From NCBI GenBank assembly GCA_002413395.1, contig DHWX01000054.1, positions 1 through 39,246 of the forward strand: a stretch of DNA of 39,246 nt. Reading direction: 5' to 3'. This document shows, piece by piece, positions 25,660 through 32,830 of this stretch (its first letter is position 1; the number at the start of each line of letters is the position of its first letter). This DNA is from Polaromonas sp. UBA5171. Lineage in GTDB: Bacteria; Pseudomonadota; Gammaproteobacteria; Burkholderiales; Burkholderiaceae_C. Below the pieces are notes generated by a model. That model was not told where the DNA came from, did no database searches, and worked only from the letters and a program-made list of their open reading frames with translations. The translations under genes were made by a program, and so were the position numbers.

Positions 25660-26844
25660 ATGAACCACACCATCAAATTCAAAAAGCCGACGCAGCTGAC
25701 CCCGCTAGCACCCAGCCTGAGCGCCTTCCTTGAACTGGCCTTTCGTCCACTCTATCTGGGCGGCGCCACGTGGGCATTGATCGCCATCGGCCTCTGGATT
25801 TATGCACCGCAGGTGTTATCCGGGCCGCTAGCAGGCCTGGCCTGGCACGCGCATGAAATGCTGTGGGGTTTCGTGGCAACCATCGCGGTCGCTTTCCTGA
25901 TGACAGCCGGCGCGAACTGGACTGGCATCAATCCGCTCAAGGGCAGCGCGCTTGCCGTCGCGTGCGTGCTGTGGCTGATCGCCCGGGTCGGATTTCTGGC
26001 TGGTGGCAACGGCCTGTTCCAGGTTGCGGCAGCGGCCGAGTTGGGTTTTTTCCTGCTCGCCGCGGTAGCCATGATGCGCGCGGTGTACCAAGCCAAAAAC
26101 GCGCGCAACTACGCCGTGCCGTGGCTGCTGGTCGGTCTGGGTGCGGCGGATGCCTTGTACCTGCTGGCCGCGCGCGATGGCGACTATGCGCTACTGATGC
26201 AGCGCTTCAACGCCGGATTGCTGGTGATGGCGCTGATCGCGCTGCTGATCGCCCGGCGCGTGATTCCGTTCTTCGCCATGCGCGCGGTGACGGGCCTGAC
26301 GATTCCGGCGCAAACTCGCACTGGTCAGGTGCAACTTGCCGCGTGCGCTGCCGGCGTAATTTTTCTGCTCGCCAGCGTGCCAATGCTGACCGCCATCGCG
26401 CTTGGACTGGCTGGCATGCTGGCATTGTGGCAAGTCGTGACATGGAAGCCTTACGCGGTACGCAGTAACCCACTGCTGTGGATTCTTTACGCTGGCTATA
26501 CCGGCCTGGGGATTGGCCTCCTGCTGACCGCGCTCAAAGCGGCTGGCGTGACCATGCCGCCAGCGCTGCCGGTGCACATGATCGCCATGGCGGGCTTTTC
26601 CGTATTGATCATCGGTATGCTGACGCGCACAGCGCTCGGCCACCTGGGAAAGCCGCTCGCCACCGACCGCAGCATGCGTGCCAGCTATTTGCTGGTGCTC
26701 ATTGCGGTGGCATTGCGCCTGACAGCGCTCGCCCCAACAGTCTTCACCCTGCTGGCGCTGCAACTCTCGGCGGCAGCGTGGATGGCCGCGTTTGCGCTTT
26801 ACCTCTGGCGTTTCGCGCCGCTGCTGATCCGGCCCCGGACATGA
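25660..26844 (+). CDS. nnrS: NnrS family membrane protein
   Basis: A 394-residue very hydrophobic protein with about 12 transmembrane helices, normal for NnrS, a heme- and copper-containing membrane protein that protects cells against nitric oxide. Family features are LELAFRPLYLGGATWALIA at the start, WHAHEMLWGF in the second helix region (possible metal or heme ligands) and RTALGHLGKPL near the C-terminus. The ATG at 25660 is chosen; the 62-residue upstream extension overlaps nfu in another frame and is Arg/Ser-rich noise. It lies between the Nfu gene and nsrR, tying Fe-S assembly to nitric-oxide response. Confidence 0.93.
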   Translation: MNHTIKFKKPTQLTPLAPSLSAFLELAFRPLYLGGATWALIAIGLWIYAPQVLSGPLAGLAWHAHEMLWGFVATIAVAFLMTAGANWTGINPLKGSALAVACVLWLIARVGFLAGGNGLFQVAAAAELGFFLLAAVAMMRAVYQAKNARNYAVPWLLVGLGAADALYLLAARDGDYALLMQRFNAGLLVMALIALLIARRVIPFFAMRAVTGLTIPAQTRTGQVQLAACAAGVIFLLASVPMLTAIALGLAGMLALWQVVTWKPYAVRSNPLLWILYAGYTGLGIGLLLTALKAAGVTMPPALPVHMIAMAGFSVLIIGMLTRTALGHLGKPLATDRSMRASYLLVLIAVALRLTALAPTVFTLLALQLSAAAWMAAFALYLWRFAPLLIRPRT

Positions 26845-26887
26845 AACGCACACCCGGTTTCTTGCGCCAGCCGCGCGGGGTTGCACC

Positions 26888-27352
26888 ATGCGCCTGACCA
26901 CCATGAGCGATTACGCGATGCGCCTGCTGATGTATGTGGCGCAACACCCCGAGCGCCTGTGCACCATCTCGGAGGTGGCGCGCGCCTACGAAATTTCCGA
27001 AGCGCACCTGATGAAGATCACGCATCAACTGGCCCTGGCGGGCTGGCTCGAAACCGTGCGTGGCAAGGGCGGCGGCATGCGGCTTGCAGCGGCTCCAGGC
27101 GACATCGGGCTGGGTGCCGTAGTGCGTAGCATTGAGCCTGATTTCGCCATCGTTGAATGCCTCACCAGCGACACCGCGTGCCAGTTGACCGGGGCCTGCC
27201 AGCTGACCAGCATCGTCAACGGTGCGCTGCAAAGTTTCATGAACTACCTGAACCGTTACACGCTGGCCGACTTGCTGGCGCCAGGCGCCGAAGGCAGCGC
27301 CAGATTTCAACCTGTGACTTTCCACAAGCGGCCAGTCGTTGCGGCAGGCTGA
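26888..27352 (+). CDS. nsrR: Nitric-oxide-sensing Rrf2-family repressor NsrR
   Basis: A 154-residue Rrf2 protein. The winged helix-turn-helix is at 1-65 (LTTMSDYAMRLLMYVA, TISEVARAYEISEAHLMKITHQL, wing VRGKGGGMRL). The cluster cysteines are Cys91, Cys98 and Cys104 (ECLTSDTACQLTGACQL), matching the NsrR/IscR pattern of [Fe-S] ligands, and the C-terminal NYLNRYTLADL is typical of NsrR. It senses nitric oxide by nitrosylation of its cluster, which relieves repression. It is 43 bp after nnrS. The likely target in this window is the inverted repeat over the SUF promoter at 19352-19372, making it part of the operon it may control. IscR is the alternative, less likely given NnrS. Confidence 0.9.
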   Translation: MRLTTMSDYAMRLLMYVAQHPERLCTISEVARAYEISEAHLMKITHQLALAGWLETVRGKGGGMRLAAAPGDIGLGAVVRSIEPDFAIVECLTSDTACQLTGACQLTSIVNGALQSFMNYLNRYTLADLLAPGAEGSARFQPVTFHKRPVVAAG

Positions 27353-27407
27353 TGCCCTGCATCGTGCCGTCATCTTCACATCATCAGCCCACTCTCTCAC
27401 CCTTGCC

Positions 27408-28649
27408 ATGATCCAAAAATTCATCGATTCATCCGCCGCTAAAGGCAGACTTACGGCCGTCCTGCTCGAAGGCATTCATCCTTCCGCCGTGCAAGCGCTG
27501 CAGCAGGCTGGCTACACGCGCATCGTGGCGCATGCCAAGTCACTGTCTGGCGACGAATTGCAGGCGGCCATCAGCGACGCGCACTTCCTGGGAATCCGCT
27601 CTCGCACCCAGCTCACCGCCGATGTGCTGCGGCACGCGCAACGGCTGGCCACCATCGGCTGCTTTTGCATCGGCACCAACCAGGTGGACCTGAAAGAGGC
27701 CATGCGCCTGGGCATTCCGGTCTTCAACGCGCCGTTTTCCAACACCCGCAGCGTGGCCGAGCTGGTGCTGGCGCAAATCATCATGCTGATGCGTGGTATT
27801 CCCGAAAAGAACGCCATCCTGCACCGTGGCGGCTGGGTCAAGAGCGCCGCGCATTCCTACGAAGTGCGCGGCAAGACGCTGGGCATCATCGGCTATGGCC
27901 ACATCGGCACGCAAATTGGCGTGCTGGCCGAGCAACTCGGCATGCGCGTGGTATTTTTTGACATTGATGCCAAGCTGCCGCTGGGCAATGCGCTCGCGAT
28001 GCCCAGCCTGGAAGCGCTGCTGAACACCTCCGATGTGGTCAGCCTGCATGTCCCGCAAACGCCGGAGACCGCCAACATGATCGGCGCGGCACAACTGGCG
28101 GCAATGAAGCCGGGCAGCCACCTGATCAATGCGTCACGCGGCAGCGTGGTCGATATCGACGCGCTTACCGCGGCGCTTGAAAGCCGGCACCTGCACGGCG
28201 CGGCGATTGATGTCTTTCCGCACGAACCTCAGGGCAACGATTCGGCCTTTGTCTCGCCACTGGCGCGTTTTGACAATGTGATCCTGACACCACATATCGG
28301 CGGCTCGACGCTGGAGGCACAGGTCAACATCGGCACAGAGGTCGCTGCCAAGCTGATTCGCTACAGCGACAACGGGTCAACCACCTCGGCCGTCAATTTT
28401 CCAGAGGTGGCACTGCCCGCGCACACCGGCCGCAGCAGGTTGCTCCACATCCACCGCAACGTTCCCGGAGTGCTGGCACATGTCAATGAGCGGCTGTCGG
28501 CTGCGGGCATCAACATCGCGGCGCAGTACCTGAGCACCAATGACGAAGTCGGCTATGTGGTGATCGATGTGGACAGCGCGGCGAGCCAGTCGGCTCTGGA
28601 TGAACTCTGCGCGGTACCGGAAACGATCCGTTGCCGCATTCTGTATTGA
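27408..28649 (+). CDS. serA: D-3-phosphoglycerate dehydrogenase SerA
   Basis: A 413-residue enzyme that makes 3-phosphohydroxypyruvate, the first step of L-serine synthesis. It is a D-2-hydroxyacid dehydrogenase with the NAD motif GIIGYGHIGTQIG, the LHVPQTPETANMIGAAQLAAMKPGS segment, catalytic His in HIGGSTLEAQ, and a C-terminal ACT domain (LLHIHRNVPGVLAHVNERLS) for serine feedback, as in E. coli SerA (410 residues). The start is ATG 27408. It sits 55 bp after nsrR and 3 bp before the hemerythrin gene. Serine is the precursor of cysteine, the sulfur source of SufS, which may explain the location; that is inference. Confidence 0.93.
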   Translation: MIQKFIDSSAAKGRLTAVLLEGIHPSAVQALQQAGYTRIVAHAKSLSGDELQAAISDAHFLGIRSRTQLTADVLRHAQRLATIGCFCIGTNQVDLKEAMRLGIPVFNAPFSNTRSVAELVLAQIIMLMRGIPEKNAILHRGGWVKSAAHSYEVRGKTLGIIGYGHIGTQIGVLAEQLGMRVVFFDIDAKLPLGNALAMPSLEALLNTSDVVSLHVPQTPETANMIGAAQLAAMKPGSHLINASRGSVVDIDALTAALESRHLHGAAIDVFPHEPQGNDSAFVSPLARFDNVILTPHIGGSTLEAQVNIGTEVAAKLIRYSDNGSTTSAVNFPEVALPAHTGRSRLLHIHRNVPGVLAHVNERLSAAGINIAAQYLSTNDEVGYVVIDVDSAASQSALDELCAVPETIRCRILY

Positions 28650-28652
28650 TGC

Positions 28653-29060
28653 ATGAAGCGCTCCCACGCCCTGCGCGAACTCTCACGCGAACACCATGAA
28701 GCACTGGTGCTGGCACGACACGCTTGCGCCGCCCAACCAGGCAGCGAGGCGGCGCAAGCCCAGCGCGAGCATCTGTTGGCGCGCTGGAGCGAGCAATTCG
28801 AGCCGCATTTTGCACTTGAAGAGACTGTGCTGCTGCCAGCCCTTGAGGCAAGCGGCAACACCAGTCCAGCCGACCTGGCACTGGCCCAGCACAGCGAGCT
28901 GAGGCAAATCATCAGCCATCTTCAATGCGGTGATCTGCAAGCGCTGGCAGCATGGGGCGACGCCATGCGGGTTCATGTCCAATTTGAAGAACGCAGGCTG
29001 TTTCCGCTTGCCGAAAGCGTGCTTGATCTCACCGTGCTCGGCGACCTGATGATCCGCTGA
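28653..29060 (+). CDS. Hemerythrin-like domain protein
   Basis: A 135-residue four-helix protein with the di-iron ligand pattern: His in REHHEALVLARH, HFALEETVLLPAL (His-x3-Glu), AQHSELRQ, and HVQFEERRLFPLAE (His-x3-Glu-Glu). Such proteins bind oxygen or nitric oxide or release iron for Fe-S repair. It lacks the N-terminal ScdA/cysteine part of YtfE/RIC, so RIC identity is not claimed. It starts 3 bp after the serA stop and is probably translated by coupling. In this context a role in nitric-oxide or iron handling is likely. Confidence 0.88.
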   Translation: MKRSHALRELSREHHEALVLARHACAAQPGSEAAQAQREHLLARWSEQFEPHFALEETVLLPALEASGNTSPADLALAQHSELRQIISHLQCGDLQALAAWGDAMRVHVQFEERRLFPLAESVLDLTVLGDLMIR

Positions 29061-29100
29061 ATACTTACCCTCGTTTCATCAAACAGAAAGGAAACCCATC

Positions 29101-29379
29101 ATGACGCAAACCCATACGCACCTCTCACCCGATGCCATTTATCCGTTCGATGCACGCGGTGTTGCCAAGCGCTTTCGCCACGCCGCCATTTTCGGTGCCC
29201 TGGATTCACTCAACGCTGGCGAAACAATGCGCTTTGTCAATGACCATGACCCGCTGCCACTGCTGGGACAACTTCAGGCGCGCTATGGCGAAGCGGTCAA
29301 CATCGAATACCGCCAGCGCGAGCCGGGCGCGATTGTCATCGACTTCAATCAAACACTGAGCACCGCGCTAGCTTTTTGA
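29101..29379 (+). CDS. DUF2249 domain protein
   Basis: A 92-residue soluble protein matching DUF2249: YPFDARGVAKRFRHAAIFGALDSL, then GETMRFVNDHDPLPLLGQLQARYG. The VNDHDP stretch is the family hallmark and recalls the TusA/SirA fold (also seen next to hemerythrins and nitric-oxide reductase genes). The function is unknown, but repeated pairing with hemerythrins suggests a role in nitrosative stress or metal handling. A strong AAAGGAAA ribosome-binding site precedes the ATG. It lies 40 bp after the hemerythrin gene. Confidence 0.85.
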   Translation: MTQTHTHLSPDAIYPFDARGVAKRFRHAAIFGALDSLNAGETMRFVNDHDPLPLLGQLQARYGEAVNIEYRQREPGAIVIDFNQTLSTALAF

Positions 29380-29532
29380 AACAGGGCCCCTGAGTTTCAA
29401 GAGTTTTGCGGCCTTAGACCCGGACAAGAACTTGAGATGCGGCTATTTGATTCATGGCATGCACATCTTCTACAACAGGGTCGGCAACCGCACACGAGGC
29501 GGCCTCAAGCTGTCGGCCGCTACACTGTCCGC

Positions 29533-30183
29533 ATGCATGACCCTGTCGCGCTGTACCCCGCTCTGGCCCTTGTAGTTCCCTCGATCATCGAGCTGGGGCC
29601 AGCCGCAGGCCCGCACAGCCTGCCTGCAGGCTCCGTACTGTTTGACGAAAACGCGCCCTGCCAGGGTTTTCCGGTGGTGCTCGAGGGCGAGGTCAAGGTG
29701 TCACGCCATTCCGGTGACGGGCGTTCGCTGGAGCTGTACCGCGTGGCCCCAGGTGAGTTGTGCCTGGTGTCCAGCGCCAGTTTGTTTCGCAGCCAGCCCC
29801 TGCTGGCTCAAGGCGTCACCACCAGGCCCACCAAACTGTTGCTGATCCCGCCACCAGTGTTTGCCCAGTGGCTGGAATCACCTGCGTTTCGCAACGACGT
29901 GCTGGGCCTGTTCGCCGAGCGCATGGCTGACCTTGCCGGCCTGATCGATGCGGTGGCCTTCCACCGGCTCGATCAGCGGCTGGCGGCCGCCCTGCTCGGT
30001 CGGGGGCCGGATCTGACCCTGACCCACCAGGCGCTCGCCGATGAGCTGGGCACCGTACGTGAAATCATCACTCGCCTGCTGCACCGCTTCGAGCGCGAAG
30101 GCTGGGTGGTACTCGCGCGCGAGTGCATCCACATCAGCAACAGCACCGCGCTACGCGCCGTGGCAGCCACCCTGCCGGGCTGA
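29533..30183 (+). CDS. Crp/Fnr-family transcriptional regulator
   Basis: A 216-residue regulator. The cyclic-nucleotide-binding-like beta roll (about 20-110) has LPAGSVLFDENAPCQGFPVVLEGEVKV; a long dimerisation helix follows (125-150), then the helix-turn-helix near 163-190 (LTHQALADELGTVREIITRLLHRFE). The recognition helix holds Arg176, Glu177 and Arg181, the spacing CRP uses to read TGTGA. No Fnr-type N-terminal cysteine cluster is present; Cys43 and Cys77 stand alone, so the signal is not an Fnr [4Fe-4S] cluster. ATG 29533 is preferred, 6 nt after a TACACT hexamer, and the 32-residue upstream extension looks non-coding. A matching site lies 34 bp after its stop. Confidence 0.88.
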   Translation: MHDPVALYPALALVVPSIIELGPAAGPHSLPAGSVLFDENAPCQGFPVVLEGEVKVSRHSGDGRSLELYRVAPGELCLVSSASLFRSQPLLAQGVTTRPTKLLLIPPPVFAQWLESPAFRNDVLGLFAERMADLAGLIDAVAFHRLDQRLAAALLGRGPDLTLTHQALADELGTVREIITRLLHRFEREGWVVLARECIHISNSTALRAVAATLPG

Positions 30184-30216
30184 AACTCTCCGGTTGGCAT
30201 GGCTTTTTTGCTGCTG

Positions 30217-30232
30217 TGTGACTCAAGTCACA
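30217..30232. promoter_or_regulatory. CRP-consensus site TGTGA-N6-TCACA before the DUF2892 gene
   Basis: TGTGACTCAAGTCACA has perfect 7-bp arms and matches the CRP half-sites exactly. Its core TGACTCAAGTCA differs by one base from the core of the palindrome at 11333-11360. A TCAAAT hexamer (30254-30259) would put the site centre about 41.5 bp before the start, the class II position, though TACACT at 30259-30264 is another possible -10. The likely ligand is the Crp/Fnr protein encoded just upstream. Confidence 0.7.
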
Positions 30233-30303
30233 GACTCCGGCTGCGGCAACGCGTCAAATACACTTGTTGACTCATTCCTTAACTTTATTCGGAGGGAATC
30301 GCC

Positions 30304-30501
30304 ATGAAATCCAACGTCGGCAGCATTGATCGCATCCTGCGCATCGTCCTTGGTCTGGTCCTGATCGGCCTGGCCGCCACCCACACCGTGGGCCTGTGGG
30401 GCTGGATCGGTGTCCTGCCACTGGCCACCGGCCTGATCGGCTGGTGCCCGCCTTACGCCCTGTTTGGCTGGAACACCTGTTCCGTGAAAGATAAATCCTG
30501 A
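30304..30501 (+). CDS. DUF2892 (YgaP-type membrane domain) small protein
   Basis: A 65-residue protein with two hydrophobic helices (about 12-28 and 33-47) and the family ending GWCPPYALFGWNTC. It starts with the charged NVGSIDRILRIVLG typical of DUF2892. In YgaP this domain anchors a rhodanese, but here it is free-standing. A strong GGAGGG site precedes the ATG, and a Crp-type operator lies about 75 bp upstream. The two cysteines may take part in sulfur or redox chemistry, but that is not shown by the sequence. Confidence 0.88.
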   Translation: MKSNVGSIDRILRIVLGLVLIGLAATHTVGLWGWIGVLPLATGLIGWCPPYALFGWNTCSVKDKS

Positions 30502-30677
30502 CTCGCACGGCTTCAAGCTCAAGCGCCAAGGCCGTCCATTACGGCTTGTGCGGTTGAGTATTTGTCCGACGAGTCCTGGGTGGTGCTTCCTACAGCCGGA
30601 CACAGGCTTCATAGCGATGATCAGGATTCATGTGGCGCTCACTCCGGAGTGCCCGTCAACACCCCCAAGGACAGACC

Positions 30678-30752
30678 ATGAACACCATCATTTATATCGT
30701 AGGCCTTGTCGTTATCATCGGCGTCATCCTGTCCTATTTCGGTTTCCGCTGA
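30678..30752 (+). CDS. 24-residue membrane microprotein
   Basis: The ATG at 30678, preceded by AAGGA at a good distance, opens 24 codons: a short polar start (MNTIIY), a single hydrophobic helix of about 17 residues rich in Val, Ile and Gly, and a C-terminal FGFR. Similar one-helix microproteins of 24-26 residues recur in proteobacterial genomes without known function. It follows the DUF2892 gene by 176 bp; that gap shows no other gene. The good ribosome-binding site and clean helix support it, but its size leaves room for doubt. Confidence 0.6.
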   Translation: MNTIIYIVGLVVIIGVILSYFGFR

Positions 30753-30821
30753 ATCAGGCGTAAGCGTTGCGGGCAGTGCAGCGTCACCCGTGTGGCTATG
30801 GCATAAAGCCTAAAATGCCCT

Positions 30822-31682
30822 GTGATTGCAAAAAACATCCTCAACGCCGACCTGCATTGCCACTCCGTCGTCTCTGACGGCACCCTGACTCCCGAAGCCT
30901 TGGCCGAGCGCGCCAAAACCAACGGTGTGGAACTCTGGGCCCTGACCGACCACGACGAGGTTGGCGGCCAGCATCGCGCAGCAGCAGCAGCCAGGGCGCA
31001 AGGTCTGGCCTATCTCAGCGGAGCCGAAATTTCCGTGTCTTTCGCCAATGAGACCGTGCACATCGTAGGACTGGGATTCGATCCAGACAATGCCGCCCTG
31101 CAGCAGGGTTTGCGCAACACCCGCGGTGGCCGTGAGCAGCGCGCCGTGGAAATGGCCGAATCACTGGCCAAAGTCGGCATACCGGGCGCGTTCGAAGGCG
31201 CGCTGAAGTTCGTCGGCAATCCGGATCTGATTTCACGCACCCACTTTGCCCGCTTTATGGTGGAGTCTGGCGTCTGCAGGGACACCTCTGAAGTCTTTCG
31301 CAAGTACCTGACCGAAGGCAAACCCGGTTATATCCCGCACCGCTGGGCCACGCTGCGCGATGCCGTAAGCTGGATCACGCAGGCACACGGTATAGCGGTG
31401 ATTGCCCACCCTGGCCGCTACAAGTTCACGGCCAACGAAGAATACGCGCTGTTTACCGAGTTCAAGGCGCATGGCGGTCAGGCCGTTGAAGTCGTCACCG
31501 GCAGCCACACCCCGCAGGAATACGTGAAATACGCCGAAACTGCCAGGGAATTTGGTTTGGCCGCCTCGCGCGGCAGCGACTTCCACAGCCCCGACGAAAG
31601 CCACACCGATCTGGGTGCGCTGCCGATGTTGCCAGGCGAGCTCATACCCGTATGGGAATTGCTGGCCGACCGCATTCAGTGA
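30822..31682 (+). CDS. PHP-domain phosphoesterase (YciV / 3',5'-nucleoside bisphosphate phosphatase type)
   Basis: A 286-residue metal-dependent hydrolase. Metal ligands are visible in DLHCHSVVSDG (His12, His14), TDHDEVGG (Asp43, His44), the middle RTHFARFMVESG, AHPGRY and the C-terminal GSDFH. Homologues dephosphorylate pAp and, in E. coli, trim the 5' ends of rRNA (RNase AM). The start is GTG 30822, 5 nt after a TAAAAT hexamer, suggesting a leaderless transcript; no in-frame ATG fits. Its stop overlaps the start of the EamA-type gene (TGATG). Length is usual. Confidence 0.9.
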   Translation: MIAKNILNADLHCHSVVSDGTLTPEALAERAKTNGVELWALTDHDEVGGQHRAAAAARAQGLAYLSGAEISVSFANETVHIVGLGFDPDNAALQQGLRNTRGGREQRAVEMAESLAKVGIPGAFEGALKFVGNPDLISRTHFARFMVESGVCRDTSEVFRKYLTEGKPGYIPHRWATLRDAVSWITQAHGIAVIAHPGRYKFTANEEYALFTEFKAHGGQAVEVVTGSHTPQEYVKYAETAREFGLAASRGSDFHSPDESHTDLGALPMLPGELIPVWELLADRIQ

Positions 31683-32152
31683 TGGTGAGCCGCGCCAGCA
31701 CCGCGCCGCGCACATTGGCCGACATTGCACTTCTGGTGGCCGCCACGGCCTTCTTTGCGGTACTGGACACCAGCAAATTTGTCTGCTTGAGCTTGAGCGT
31801 GCTGATGGCGCTGCGGTTTCGCTACGCGTTTCAGGCCATTGCCACCACCTTGGCGGTACTGCCAAAGCGCAGCTCGACTCTGCCGAAAACGGCGCACCCC
31901 AAATTCCAGTGCCTGCGCGGCGTGCTGCTGTTGACCACCAGCGTTCTCCATGCGCCGATGTCCATCCTCATGCCTTTTCTCTATGCCCAGATCGGTTTTG
32001 CCATGCTGGGCGGATGGCTGGTGTTTTCGCATGTTCCTGATCAGTGGTCGCTGCTCGGCATTAGCCTGATCGCGGTCTGTGGCGCGGCAGGCGCCTGGCT
32101 TGCGGTGCGCGGAAGCCGGGGCAGCTTTCAGACGCCAAAATCCAGCGGCTAA
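31682..32152 (+). CDS. EamA/DMT transporter with internal deletion (probable remnant)
   Basis: A 156-residue membrane protein. Residues 11-89 match the N-terminal part of a ten-helix EamA transporter (ADIALLVAATAFFAVLDTSKF, LMALRFRYAFQAIATTLAVLP, AHPKFQCLRGVLLLTTS). From residue 90 it jumps to what is normally the last part (HAPMSILMPFLYAQIGFAMLGGWLVFSHVPD, then SLIAVCGAAGAWL). About 120-140 central residues are missing, yet the frame is kept. It is probably a non-functional remnant, although a four- or five-helix product could still insert in the membrane. The start ATG 31682 overlaps the upstream stop. Confidence 0.75.
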   Translation: MVSRASTAPRTLADIALLVAATAFFAVLDTSKFVCLSLSVLMALRFRYAFQAIATTLAVLPKRSSTLPKTAHPKFQCLRGVLLLTTSVLHAPMSILMPFLYAQIGFAMLGGWLVFSHVPDQWSLLGISLIAVCGAAGAWLAVRGSRGSFQTPKSSG

Positions 32153-32161
32153 GATATTTGC

Positions 32162-32797
32162 ATGGCCCAGTTATTTGAAGTTCACCCTGTCAATCCCCAA
32201 GCCCGTCTGCTCCAGCAGGCGGTGGTCCTGCTCGAGCGCGGCGGCGTGGCAGCCGTGCCTACTGACTCAAGCTACGCCCTGGTCTGCCAACTCGACAACA
32301 AGGCCGCGGCCGACAGCCTGCGACGCATCCGCGGCGTGGACGACAAGCACCACCTGACCCTGCTGTGCCGCGATTTAAGTGAGCTGGCCAACTATGCCCG
32401 GGTTGACAACAAGCAGTATCGCCTGCTCAAGGCCGCCACGCCAGGGCCTTACACCTTCATTCTCGAAGCCAGCAAGGAAGTGCCGCGCCGCGTCAGCCAC
32501 CCGTCCCGCAAAACCATCGGCCTGCGTGTGCCCGACCACAAAGTCTTGCAAGCACTGCTGGAGCTGCATGGCGGACCGCTGCTGGCCACCACGCTCATTC
32601 CACGCGGTGAAACCGAACCGATCAACGACGCCAACGACATCAGTGAACCATTACAAAATGAGCTGGCCGCCGTGATCGACGCAGGCACCTGCTACCTCAT
32701 GCCCACCACCGTGATTGATCTGACGCCCATGGCCAGTGGCGGTGAAGCAGTGCTGATCCGACAAGGCCGTGGCGACCTCGCAGCGCTAGGGCTGTAG
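32162..32797 (+). CDS. L-threonylcarbamoyladenylate synthase-family protein (Sua5/YciO/YrdC), YciO type
   Basis: A 211-residue YrdC-fold protein. VPTDSSYALVCQLDNK near 34-50, the RGVDDKHHLTLLCRDLSELANYARVD stretch, TPGPYTFILEASKEVPRRV and TIGLRVPDH are the family's nucleotide-binding surface. TsaC/Sua5 use threonine, bicarbonate and ATP for tRNA t6A synthesis; YciO-type paralogues such as this have weaker or uncertain activity. Its start lies 6 nt after a TAAGAT hexamer and 9 bp after the transporter remnant. It is followed by the site-2 protease homologue in many related genomes. Confidence 0.87.
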   Translation: MAQLFEVHPVNPQARLLQQAVVLLERGGVAAVPTDSSYALVCQLDNKAAADSLRRIRGVDDKHHLTLLCRDLSELANYARVDNKQYRLLKAATPGPYTFILEASKEVPRRVSHPSRKTIGLRVPDHKVLQALLELHGGPLLATTLIPRGETEPINDANDISEPLQNELAAVIDAGTCYLMPTTVIDLTPMASGGEAVLIRQGRGDLAALGL

Positions 32798-32830
32798 CTG
32801 GCCATTGGCCACGTCTGAGACAATCCAGGG

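Noticed and set aside
28653..29060. RIC/YtfE (DnrN) Fe-S repair protein
   Set aside because: The ScdA-type N-terminal domain with its cysteines is absent and the protein is too short, so only a hemerythrin-like domain is claimed.
30304..30501. Rhodanese YgaP
   Set aside because: Only the membrane domain (DUF2892) is present; no rhodanese domain or CxxxxR loop is encoded next to it.
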